DNA from: Corylus avellana
Lineage: Eukaryota > Streptophyta > Magnoliopsida > Fagales > Betulaceae
Direction of reading: 5' to 3'
DNA length: 64,000 nucleotides
NCBI RefSeq assembly: GCF_901000735.1
Contig: NC_081541.1
Coordinates: 21,760,172 to 21,824,171, forward strand
The translations under genes and the position numbers were made by a program. Under the pieces are notes generated by a model, which ran no database searches, had not been told where the DNA came from, and was given only the letters and a program-made list of their open reading frames with translations. Below are positions 54,844-64,000 of this stretch, piece by piece (position 1 is the first letter of the stretch; each line of letters starts with the position of its first letter).

Positions 54844-56193
54844 TGTTAAGTGCTAAAATATTCATATTTTCGGCTCTTAACTTACATGTTTTAATCCTTT
54901 GGTTTTAGTTAATTATGTCATTTTAATTCCTTTTTCTGTTTTCCATACTTTTGTAGGCTTTTGGAAGAAAATGAAGTAAATCTGGAAGATTTGGGCTCAA
55001 AGAGAGAAGATGGGAAAAATGGAATCCCCTGACACTGCGATCGATCATAGGTTCCCAGCGATCGAGCGCAGTACCAAAGAATCCAAAGCATGAAGCAGGC
55101 CACGAGCGCACAATAGAAGAGGCTCGATCGCAGACCTGTGATCGAGCACACATGGGTTGCGATCGATCGCAACCGTGCGCAGGAGACACATCAAAGTTGC
55201 GGCTAGAATGCTAGTATTTCCATATTAGGGTTTTCCAACTCCCAATTGTAATAGCTTTTGAAACCCTACGAATTTCCTAGGTTTACTTGTTTGTCAAGGA
55301 CTTCTAAAGCCTATAAATAGACCCTTAAGCCTCTAGAATAGGTATGCTTTGTAAGGAGAAGAATTGGAGCTCTTCAAGTTCAAGTTTCGGGTTTATTTTT
55401 TTCCTTTCTTTTCTTTTATTTTATGAAGATGTTTAGCATCAACTTTATGTGTAACTAATTTAATTAGTAGGGCTAGATTGAAGCCCTAGTTATGTTTTGT
55501 TAATATTCAATATTGGCGAATTTATGATGATCTTGTTATGATATCTAACTTGATGAATACCTAGTTTCATGAATTCCTCATATGTGTGTGCCTGATCAAC
55601 CTGTGCATGTGGTATGGACTAGTTAGTTAAATCAATTTGGAAGACTGAGTCCTGGGTTTAACATAAGTAACAAAAGTAATCCACACCGGGTTCTTGGGTT
55701 AATCACCATGGGGAACCGGGAGTATACACCCATGCCTTAGGCCTCATGTGTTTTTTGATTTTCACAAAATATCTGCTTTCCTAGAGAACAATATAGTATA
55801 CACCATGCTAAATCTTTTAGGGAAGAAAAGAGTTAGAGTATAGATCCATGCCTAACTCGTTGCTTAGGGAAATCTATAGCTTAACGAGTATACACCCATG
55901 CCCTTAGGTTGACAAACATTAGATAGACATAACTTGATCAAAACATTGGCATATTGATATATTAGCTTAATATAATTAGTGATGGATATCAAAGCCCTAC
56001 CTTTTTATCATTATCAATTTAAATAAAATCTCTTGTTTTATTTTACTTTAGGAATTGATTTTAGACAAGATTCAGCAGTCCTTGTGGGAATGACCCCGTA
56101 TTTGAACACTATACTACTATGTTGACCTCGTGACTTGTGGGTAAAACATCCAGTTATTTGCCTATCTATTTTGGTAGGTATTTGTGAACAACA
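54844..56193 (+). repeat. E3 3' LTR
   Basis: The 1350-bp LTR runs from TGTTAAGTGC to TTTGTGAACAACA, directly followed by the ATGCA duplication and the continuing Tat-like gag. The TATA box is at 55312-55319 and CGATCG-type words at 55035-55170. Confidence 0.93.
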
Positions 56194-57135
56194 ATGCATC
56201 TGGCGCTGCACGGCACGACCGACGAAATTGTGTGCAGGGCTTTCTGTTTTTTGTTGCCCAACTCCACAGGCACCTTTGAAGATCTTGCTCGAATTTTCTT
56301 AACCCATTTTTTGGGATCCAAAGAAAGGAAGAAGCCTTCCGGGTACTTTCTGACATTTCACCAATAGGAAGGGGAAAGCTAGAAGGAGTTTAAGGTCCGG
56401 TTCAATTCCGAGAAACTAAAGGTAGAGGATCCTAGTGATGGTGTGATATCTCCCGCTATCTATAATGGCATCTCTCCTAATGAACCAGTGGCAAGAAAAA
56501 TTGCAAGGAGACAACCAAGCAACCTACAGGAGCTATTAGATAAGGTGGAGGAATTCATCAATGAGGAAGTTAGCTTATCCAAGACCCTTCTTGATGAAGT
56601 TCAGAGACTACAACTTCACTCCACTCAATGCCAACATTTCTGCAGTCTTGATGGAGGTCAAAAGGGACCCAGAATATCGAAAACGCCAAAGAATGCCAGG
56701 GGTTCCATAGAATCAGAACTCAGATCGCTACTATGAGTTCCACGAAGCTAAGGGCCACTACACAGAGGGTTGCATAGCTTTGAGGCACCTCATTGAAAAG
56801 TTCATCAAGAACGGTAAGCTCGTCTGATTCTTGGGAGAAAAGAGAAGGGCAGACCCTCCCAAGGAAAACTACATCCAAGAGGTGAATTACCGTGACCCAC
56901 GGGATCACCGATAGTGAGAACGTTATTGAAGTAGAGGCCCCGATTGCAGAAATCAGGACAGATATCCTTGGGAGAACATAGGATGGCGAGAGGAGCCCAG
57001 AAGAGAGCATACTTGCCCAACCCGAGAGCCTTAAAACAAAGCAAATATCCTAGAAATCCACACCATAATAGGTGGATTTCCTGGGGGAGGTGAGTCAGGA
57101 AGGGCAAGGAAGGCGTACGCCTGACAGGTAGGGGG
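56194..57135 (+). pseudogene. gag: Tat-like gag, second piece
   Basis: The frame continues without change across the ATGCA duplication from 47165 (ENYRMH then LALHGTTDEIVCRAF). The Retrotrans_gag core follows (GTFEDLARIFLTHFLGSKERKK, KEFKVRFNSEKLKV), with in-frame stops near 56366 and 56381. Then come EEFINEEV, a region corresponding to the zinc-finger part, and GGFPGGGESGRARKAYA, a motif typical just before the Tat protease. Element G interrupts the frame at 57136. Confidence 0.82.
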
Positions 57136-58381
57136 TGTTAAGTGCTAAAATATACATATTTTAGCCTCTTAATTTATGATGTTAATCCTTTAGTTGTGCT
57201 ATTTTATGTTGTTTTACTTCATTTTCGTGTTTTTGTCTATTTTTAGGAGTTTGAAGGAAAATGAAGCATTTCTAGAAGTTTTTGGCATCAAGGGCCAATT
57301 TTGAGGAAAGCTGGAGTTCGGATCGACTGCACCACACTTAGGCTTGAGCGCATCAGTGCTCGAGCGCAAGGCATGGCGATCGAGTGCACTCGGGTGACCC
57401 AGATGTGGAAAGACACTTAAAATTAGGTTTTCCCAACTCTAATTGGACTAGGGTTTTGTTCTCCGATTTTATTAGGTTTTCTAGGGTTTCCAGGTCTTTC
57501 TAAAGCCTATAAATAGACCTCTGGGTCTTTTAGAAAATATAGAAAATTCCAGAGAGAGAAATTGGAGGCTACTTCAAGAAGCGTTTTCCGGTTTCTTCTT
57601 TCCTTTTTTTTTTATGTTTTAGTTTCACTATGTGTAACTAAACTTATTGTTAGGGGTAGATTGAAGCCCTAATCATGCCTTTTTTTAATTTAATACTAGT
57701 GCCTTGTTTCAATCATAGTGTATTAATTTAATTGATTATGTCTATGTGATTTGAATTCCCCATGTGAATGTGCCTCATCATTATTTGCATGTGTTTGGAA
57801 TCTATTAATTATGTTAATTTAGATGACCGAATCTTGGGCTTAATAAAATGGCAAAAGAACCTCACCATAGGTTCTTGGCTTAACCAACATGGGAATTAGG
57901 AGTAGATACCATGCCCTAGGACTCATGTGTTTGTCGATCTGCATAGAATTATGTTTCCCTAAAGAACAACTTAGTAGATATCATGCTAAATCCTTTAGAG
58001 TAGAAACGAATTCGAGTGGCTATCATGCCTAATTCATTTCTTAGGGAGATCAATAGCTTAAGAAGTAGATACCTTACCCGTAGGTTGACAAGCACTAAAT
58101 ATACCATATGATTGGAATAGTGGCCTAATATTATCTTAATTAGTATGATTTGTGGTGGATGTCAAAACCCTAACCTTTTCATTATTTTTATATCTTTTCA
58201 CCATTGCAAATTTGTGACAATTTGACAATTTAAATTGGAAAATCAACTCTAAATAAAAACGACAATTCTCGTGGGAATGATCTCGTACTTGCACTCTATA
58301 CTCACGTTTTTATCTTGTGCACTTGGAAGTAAAACGTACCGAGTATGTGCCTATTAATTTAGATAAGTATTTGGCACAACA
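57136..58381 (+). repeat. G 5' LTR
   Basis: The 1246-bp LTR, TGTTAAGTGC to TTTGGCACAACA, opens with the inverted repeat GCTAAAATAT/ATATTTTAGC like family B. It has TATAAATA at 57508-57515, GATCGAG-type words at 57315-57395, and GTGCACTTGGAAG near the 3' end. Confidence 0.9.
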
Positions 58382-58387
58382 AGTTTT

Positions 58388-58405
58388 TGGTGCCATTGTC
58401 GGGGA
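58388..58405 (+). promoter_or_regulatory. G primer binding site, mutated tRNA-Asp type
   Basis: TGGTGCCATTGTCGGGGA, three transitions from the perfect complement. Confidence 0.85.
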
Positions 58406-58710
58406 TTATTTAATTTTATTTTGAGTTATTTTCCTTTAAAGTTTAATTTATTTTTATTTTTTACTTTGTTTTTGTTTCCTGCTCTCTGTTTTCAAGTGCG
58501 GTTTTGTGTTGCAGTAGCACAATCGATCGTGAGTCTACTGCGATAGAGCATACTCGTAGGCACCAGTGCACAACAAGCACTCGTTCCAGAGGCAGTGAAC
58601 GCATCACTGCGATCGAGCACAAGAACCCGGTGCTCGAGAGCAGTTCTGGTAGCAGCACCAAAGCTACTGTAAAATCACAAAAAAACTGATTTTCTTTTTA
58701 AATTGCTATC

Positions 58711-60070
58711 ATGCAGGGTCGGCTGTCTCAAAATTTAGCCATCATTCCATACAATCCAAAAATTGAACGTAGCATCCGATGAATGCAAAGAGACAACCCC
58801 GAATGGAAGAAGAATTCAAGATTGAAGAAAGAATGGAAGAAAATCCACCAGTGTGTAAAGCCCATGAAAAATGCCTTTATGCCACAAAATCTCGATCAAC
58901 CATCATGCATTGACTTCCAGCCAATTGGACAGAGCAACTTTGACTTATCTCCACATCTGCTCAAATTGATTCCACACTATAGAGGCACACCTTCTGATAA
59001 TCCATACTTGCACATTCGAGACTTTTTTGATCTCTTCAAAACTCAGAATGTCCAGGGTTTAACCGCAGAAGGAATCAGGTTAATTCTTTTCCCTTTTTCC
59101 TTGAAAGATAATGCTAAACTCTGGTGGAATTCCTTGACTGCAGGATCTATCCATAAATGGGAAGAGATGGCCACAAAGTTCTTGAAGAAATTTTTTCCAA
59201 CCCAAAAAACAATGAAATTGAGAAGGGAGATTCAAACCTTCCAACAAAAAGATGAAGACCTTTTCTTTGAAGCATGGGAGCACTTCAATAAGCTACTTCT
59301 CAGTTGGCCACATTATAACTTATCTCAAGACGATCAGGTACAAGCTTTCTATGAAGGTTGAAGTAATGCCAATGAAGGTCATGCAGATTTAGCTTGTGAT
59401 GGCATGTTGATGGAGAAGAATAGTAAAGAAGCTGTGGCACTCTTTGAGACCATATGTGAGAACTCTCAACAATTCTCACCCAGAGGGAGGCAAGGACTAA
59501 GAGGTAAGAGCATGCATGAAGAAGACACAAATAGTGGAGTTCAAACTCAAATGGCCACCATAGAAAGGAAGCTGAACATGCTAGTAAAAGCCTTGACGAG
59601 TCATCACACCCCCCTTATTCAACAAAGTGCACAATTCAAGGTATGTGATATATGTTCTCACTGTGACCACACCACTGAGACATGTTCCATGTTTGAAATT
59701 GCAGATCAGGAGTCCAAAAGGAATGACATTGGAGAGGCTGTGATTCAGTTTTTGTCCATGAAACAGCAGACTAATGCTCAGACAAGTCAAACCATTCAGA
59801 CACTGGAAGTAACAGCCAGTCAAGTCATCCAAAGATTGAATGATCAAGTAGAGAACCTGGCTAAAGAACTGTGTGAAGAAAAGAGGGATGACAACCGAGT
59901 TCATACTATATCAGGAAGTCAAGAGCAACTCGAGGCTGTGACAACTCTCAGGAGTGGTAGGAGTGTGGACAACAAGGTGGGACAAAAAGAGATAGTACAA
60001 GATCCTTCAATTGGAGCTTCAGCCTCCAAGGTAAGTGAAAAGGAGAAGGTGAATGCACCACCCTTCCCTT
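58711..60070 (+). pseudogene. gag: G gag, one frame with three stops
   Basis: The start is ATG 58711 (MQGRLSQNLAIIPY). The same frame holds TGA near 58780 and 59359 and ends at TAG about 60070, after which the linker continues. The Retrotrans_gag core (HYRGTPSDNPYLHIRDFF, LFPFSLKDNAKLWW, DLFFEAWEHFNKLL) is closest to E0 gag. Zinc knuckle CDICSHCDHTTETC lies near 59644-59685, followed by coiled-coil tail TIQTLEVTASQVIQRLNDQV. The Asn/Pro-rich segment of E0/E1 is missing. Confidence 0.9.
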
Positions 60071-60788
60071 AGAGGTTAGTAAAACCAAAGAAAGAAAAAC
60101 AACTTCTGGATATCTTTGAAACTTTAAGAAAGGTCGAACTAAACATTCCTTTACTAGAAGCAATTCAACAAATTCCTACTTATGCTAAATTTTTAAAGGA
60201 TTGTTGTACTCATAAAATGAAGTTTTAGGATCATGAGAAAGTGTTTTTGACAGAAGAAGTAAGTGCAGTATTGTTGAGAAAGTTGCGTCCCAAGTTGAAA
60301 GATCCGGGTAGTTTCACTATCCCTTGCAAGATAGGTGACCAGTCATTTGAGCATGCACTGTTGGATCTGAGGCGGGCATCAACTTGTTTGTGTATGTAAC
60401 ATTGGGTTTGGGGGAGTTACAATCAACCTTGATCACCTTACAACTGGCAGACAAAAGCATTATAAGACCGAGAGGCATCTTGAAGGATGTACTGGCAAAG
60501 GTAAATCAATTTATATTACCAGCTGATTTCATTGTTTTAGACATGGAAGAATCCCCTATGCTTCTATCCTTATCTATTATCTTGGGGAGACCTTTCATGA
60601 GGAGCGTAGACACAAAAATCTGCATAAAAAAGGGAATTGTAAGTATGAAGGTAAATGGGGAGAAAATAGAATTCAAAATTTTTTATGCACTAAAATTATC
60701 CCAAGATGATCTGAATTGTCTTAGTGTCTGTTTAAACCAAACTGCTATTGAGAAAATATTTCAGGTCCATCATACTAATCCAGTGTAG
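60071..60788 (+). pseudogene. G protease, disrupted at active site
   Basis: The linker (YAKFLKDCCTHKMKF, then TAG) and FTIPCKIGDQSFEHALLDL lead to the retropepsin active site. Small deletions there remove DLGA and shift the frame at about 60365-60400. The rest (GELQSTLITLQLADKSI, FILPADFIVLDMEESPM, IILGRPFMRSV) is readable from 60384. Against E3 (50317-51384) the order is the same. It is not functional. Confidence 0.85.
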
Positions 60789-60959
60789 GAAACCCTTACT
60801 CACAGTTTCACAAGGCAAGACATTGAATCAAAGCTGCAGACATAAGTGATGATATCATTGAAATTGTGCACTCTCTTGAGGTGTCACCATTTCATTAAGG
60901 TAGGTATAAACCCCCTTTTGAGACTCTTACACCGAACATGACAACTCTTGTTCCTTCTT

Positions 60960-61075
60960 GTGTCTAGGCACCCATCTTGGAATTAAAGTAGCTACTTTCA
61001 CACTTGAAGTATGCCTATCTAGGAGATAATCAAACTCTACCAGTAATTATTGCTGCGAAATTTAGCTCTGGGAGG
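60960..61075 (+). pseudogene. G reverse transcriptase lead-in fragment
   Basis: Conceptual translation gives APILELK, a stop, LLSHLKYAYLGDNQTLPV and IIAAKFSSG. This is the conserved stretch before the RT fingers in Athila-lineage pol. No catalytic motif is reached. Confidence 0.75.
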
Positions 61076-61911
61076 AGGAGAAGAATTGGAGCTCTTCAAG
61101 TTCAAGTTTTGGGATTATTCTTTTCCTTTCTTTTTATTTTATGACGATGTTTAACACCAAACTCATGTGTAACTAATTTACTTAGTAGGGCTAGATTGAA
61201 GCCCTAGTTATATGTAGTTAATATTCAATATTGGCGCCTTTGTGATGATCATGTTGTGATATTTAACTTGATTAATTCCTGCTTTCATGAATTCCTCATA
61301 TGTGTTTCCCTGATCAACATATGCATGTGGTATGGACTAGTTAGTTAAATCAATTTGGATGACCGAGTCCTGGGTTTAATAAAATTAATAAAAGAAATCC
61401 ACACCGGGTTCTTGGGTTAATCAACATGGGGAACCGGGAGTATACACCAATGCCCTAGGCCTTATGTGGTTGTCGATTTCCATACAATCATGCTTTCTTA
61501 AAGAACAACTTAGTATACACCCATACTAAATCCTTTGAGAAAGAAAGGAGTTAGAGTATACACCCATGCCTAACTCGTTGCTTAAGAAAATCCATAGTTT
61601 AAGGAGTATACACCCAAGCTCTTAGGTTGACAAACATTAGATATACATAACATGATCAAAGCACTAGCATATTGTTATATTATCTAAATATAATTAGTGG
61701 TGGATATCAAAGCCCTACCTTTTTATTATTATCAAATCAAAATCAATATTTGTTTTGTTTCACTTAAGGAATTTATTTTAAGCAAAATTTAACAATCCTC
61801 GTGGGATCGATCTCGTATTTGCTGCACTATACTATTGTTTTGATCTTGTGCACTTGCGAGTTAAAACGTACTAAATATTATCTATTAATTTAGGTAGTAT
61901 TTGGCACAACA
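61076..61911 (+). repeat. Family-A LTR remnant (3' two thirds)
   Basis: Starting at AGGAGAAGAATTGGAGC, this matches E3 LTR from just past the TATA region to the TTTGGCACAACA end. The U3 part is missing. It is probably the leftover 3' LTR of another family-A element whose body was lost when it was joined to G. Confidence 0.85.
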
Positions 61912-62731
61912 CTCCAACATCATCAGGATCGCCTATGACAATCTTGGGACCAAGAGGTTTGGGGGTAAGTTAACTTCTGGTCGGAACCTGTATGTGTTAA
62001 CTTCTGGAGCATCTGGAATCAGATCTCTGCCAGTATCAACCAGCTCGTCAATGGCATTGGCCGGGATGGACAAGAAGTCAGAATTCACTGTGGCCGGGTC
62101 AATATCAAATCACTCCCGGTTGATGATCAAGTAACGACAATTCTCGAAGCCCCAATGGGAGCCTCGCGCCCAGAGCAAGTCTCAGAGAGAAGGAATGAAA
62201 GACAACTCCACAAAAATAACCAGTTGCCTTAGCTTTCCAATAAAGGTACCTTTGACGGAATCGGCCACACCTGTCTCGAGAAGCCTTCAAATCTGCTTCA
62301 ACCTTCTCACGAGCATCCTCTGATTGGGATAGTTGAGCCTCAAGTGTCTCGGAAAGTTTTCATAAAACCTCCTCGGAAGTCCGAATCTAATGAAGCTCTT
62401 CCACAACTTTAAAGTGCTCTGTAGTGGCTTGATGAACATTGGCGTCCACTTCCTTGGCATGGTCCACAAGCTCCTGAAGATGCATGTTAGCAGTCTCCAA
62501 CTCAGAATGCTTCTGCTTGCTCTCAAGAAGTTCCTGATCTTTTGCGGCTAGCAAAAGACGAAGATTCTCCACTTCTGAATTGGAAGTCGAACCATGAATC
62601 TCTTGTGAGCTGGAAGCCTCTTGCCGATAGCTCAGCTTTTGAACCAACTCTCGAAGCTCAACTCTTTCGTCGGCATATTACCACACACCCTCTTGGAACT
62701 CTTTATACCAGCTAGCAATAAGAATAGAAGA

Positions 62732-62792
62732 CTGCACAAACAAGATCATGTCAGACATTGCAATTAAAAGGAAAAGGACATGCGCAACTTAC
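62732..62792 (-). other. Probable 61-bp intron in antisense ORF
   Basis: GTAAGT donor and TTGTGCAG acceptor on the minus strand. Joining the flanking exons keeps one frame (VHCHYS then SSILIASWYKEFQEG). Confidence 0.6.
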
Positions 62793-63744
62793 CGAATAAT
62801 GACAATGGACCAATTTGTCCACAAACATATTAGGAGTAAGCCGACCCTTTCCCCGAGTATAGTTTGCCGGCAACATCTTGGTAATCGCAATCAGAGGATG
62901 TCCACTCAAACCTTTGGCCAACGATCTGATCAAGGGCAAGTTCCTTTCGAAATGCCCTCTCAACAGCTACCCTCGATACACAGGTTCCTGGTTTGAGGGT
63001 CCAACAGGAGGACTCGGAGGGCTAGTCTCGGAAGAAGGGATATCATGAGCTTTATTCCGAACAGCAGCTGGCTCCCCAGACTCCCGAGGCCGAATGTATA
63101 GAGGAGTAACTTGTAAAGTTTTCGTCTCCTTCGAAGGGAATAGGTCGAGAGCATCACCCTCGGGAATGACATCATCAGGAATGCCATCAAACAAACGGGG
63201 CTCCCAGAAGGTCACTGCGGTGGAACTAGACCTGATTGATGACACCAAGTGCAAAAGCTCTAAGGACTTGTCTACTTTCGCCTTCTTGGAGGGCTACCCC
63301 AATTGAGCCTTCCCTCTATCTGCCTTCCTCTTCGGGCGCAGGGGGTTAGACTCAGCAGACGGAACAAACAAGGTAGTTTCTGAGATTTGGGATGTGCAGA
63401 AGATCTAGAAGCAGTACCAAAGTCTCTCGGAGTAGAAATCTTAACCCCACTTGACTTGTCCGAAGACTAAACGACTTTCTGCGCCCTGGTCTTCTTAGCT
63501 TGAGGACGATCCGGAGATTTTTGAACCGCCTTTTGGGAAGGTAGAATCAGTTTCTTGGGATTCCCTTGACGATCCCAAAGAACCTAACCGATAGGGATTT
63601 GGTAACCTAAATGCTATCAGAGAGCGGAATCGGTAACGATATTGTTGAAAGCCATCCGAGCTTCGTTCTTGGGAAGCTGAGAAAATTCCAAGATATAGTC
63701 CACCCGACCTCATTGCTCCAAGTCCAATTTAGGACACTCTTTCC

Positions 63745-63813
63745 CTGTCGAAGAGAAAAATATAAAAACACAAGCTGAATAAAGAGAAGGAAAGAAGGGT
63801 CAAAAATACTCAC
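63745..63813 (-). other. Probable 69-bp intron in antisense ORF
   Basis: GTGAGT donor, pyrimidine-rich body and CGACAG acceptor on the minus strand, between the Transposase_28-like segment and GKSVLNWTWSNEVG. Confidence 0.5.
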
Positions 63814-64000
63814 AACACTCTCAGAAAGTTCCCCACTCTTGTGGAACCATGTGCTTCAAAGGCAGAGCTTCCGATGCGGACGCTTCCCAAACCCCGAAAA
63901 CATAGAAGAATTGTTCCGCCCAGTGTTTGTTATTGGAATGAGTCTTGCCAAGCTCGATGAATTGGTTCTTTTCCTGAACCATAAAAGTCACTGTCTTGGT

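Larger units (their letters stand above)
47166..56193 (+). mobile_element. E3: best-preserved family-A Athila-like element
   Basis: A 9028-bp element with LTRs 47166-48503 and 54844-56193 and a perfect target duplication ATGCA (47161-47165, 56194-56198). Order: PBS, leader, gag, retropepsin, spacer, ORF2, conserved 3' region. RT, RNase H and integrase are absent. The gag-PR frame stops exactly where the RT-leading motif LELKPLP would begin in autonomous relatives. It interrupts a Tat-like gag. Confidence 0.95.
57136..61075 (+). mobile_element. G: Athila-like element truncated at RT start
   Basis: A 5' LTR (57136-58381), PBS, leader, broken gag, broken protease and about 110 bp of the RT-leading segment (LELK, LLSHLKYAYLGDNQTLPVIIAAK) are present. 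Sequence then joins a family-A LTR at 61076 over the shared word AGGAG. No 3' LTR of its own family is visible. It is the only member here that shows any RT sequence. The preceding pentamer is GGGGG, but no partner duplication can be checked. Confidence 0.88.
61912..64000 (-). pseudogene. Antisense ORF of Tat-like element, intron-containing and degenerate
   Basis: Read on the minus strand from the window edge: FMVQEKNQFIELGKTHSNNK and WAEQFFYVFGVWE resemble the plant putative gypsy-type transposon domain (Transposase_28). An intron with GTGAGT...CGACAG ends (63813-63745) follows. Then come a Ser/Pro-rich segment (SSETSPPSPPVGPSNQ), KMLPANYTRGKGRLTPNMFVDKL, and a second intron GTAAGT...GTGCAG (62792-62732). 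A long coiled coil follows (LRLLLAAKDQELLESK, TANMHLQELVDHAKEV), then ASRDRCGRFRQRYLYWKAKA. In-frame stops occur near 62975 and 62680 and at 63830, so it is a pseudogene. Extra ORFs opposite to pol are known in Tat-lineage elements, which fits the Tat gag at 46473-57135. Continuity with that copy is inferred. Confidence 0.6.

Overview
The window is nuclear DNA of a flowering plant and consists almost entirely of LTR retrotransposons. The evidence is plant Ty3/gypsy gag proteins with CX2CX4HX4C zinc knuckles, primer binding sites complementary to the 3' end of plant tRNA-Asp, TG...CA LTRs of about 1.2-1.4 kb with 5-bp target duplications, and two longer LTRs with TGTAA starts. I cannot name the species. 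I found no convincing host gene, tRNA, rRNA or CRISPR array.

Left block (1-26022). A long Tekay/Del-like LTR (S0, from 452) is split by a gag-only Athila-like element E0 (682-24668). E0 is split by a related element E1 (4631-22450). E1 holds a sister element E2 (8913-15973, target duplication AATTC) and a 2.8-kb solo LTR S1 (16523-19298, target duplication GCTCC). This is a four-level nest, and target duplications fix the order of insertion.

Inverted duplication. The stretch 11781-24360 is present again in reverse at 26023-36631, separated by a 1.66-kb spacer. The right arm differs from the left by a 3.2-kb deletion, a 39-bp deletion between two GATCGATC words, one fewer 98-bp tandem unit, and a later solo LTR C (32316-33692, target duplication AAAAA).

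Right block (36632-64000). A short unidentified coding fragment and AT-rich flanks lead to D (37748-43522), a young minus-strand non-autonomous element with near-identical LTRs and only the C-terminal gag. A Tat-like element follows (PBS at 46418). Its gag is interrupted first by E3 (47166-56193, the best-preserved family-A copy with gag, protease and a second ORF) and then by G (57136 to about 61075, truncated at the start of reverse transcriptase). A family-A LTR remnant (61076-61911) comes next. The window ends in a minus-strand, intron-containing ORF of the kind some Tat elements carry.

How the parts fit. No element here encodes complete polymerase functions, so all must have been moved in trans. 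Coding capacity falls stepwise: G has gag-PR-start of RT, E3 has gag-PR-ORF2, E1 has gag-ORF2, E2 has gag and a half ORF2, E0 has gag only, and D has a gag tail. The non-coding 3' region is kept across families A, B and D: three copies of an AAGTTTGGGGGT polypurine-like motif, several hairpins (two with paired base changes between families) and long conserved blocks. Together with dispersed GCGATCGAGCGCA palindromes, this 3' module is the best candidate here for an undescribed cis-acting system. Premature stops in the gag and ORF2 copies are mostly C-to-T changes, as expected for methylated, silenced repeats.
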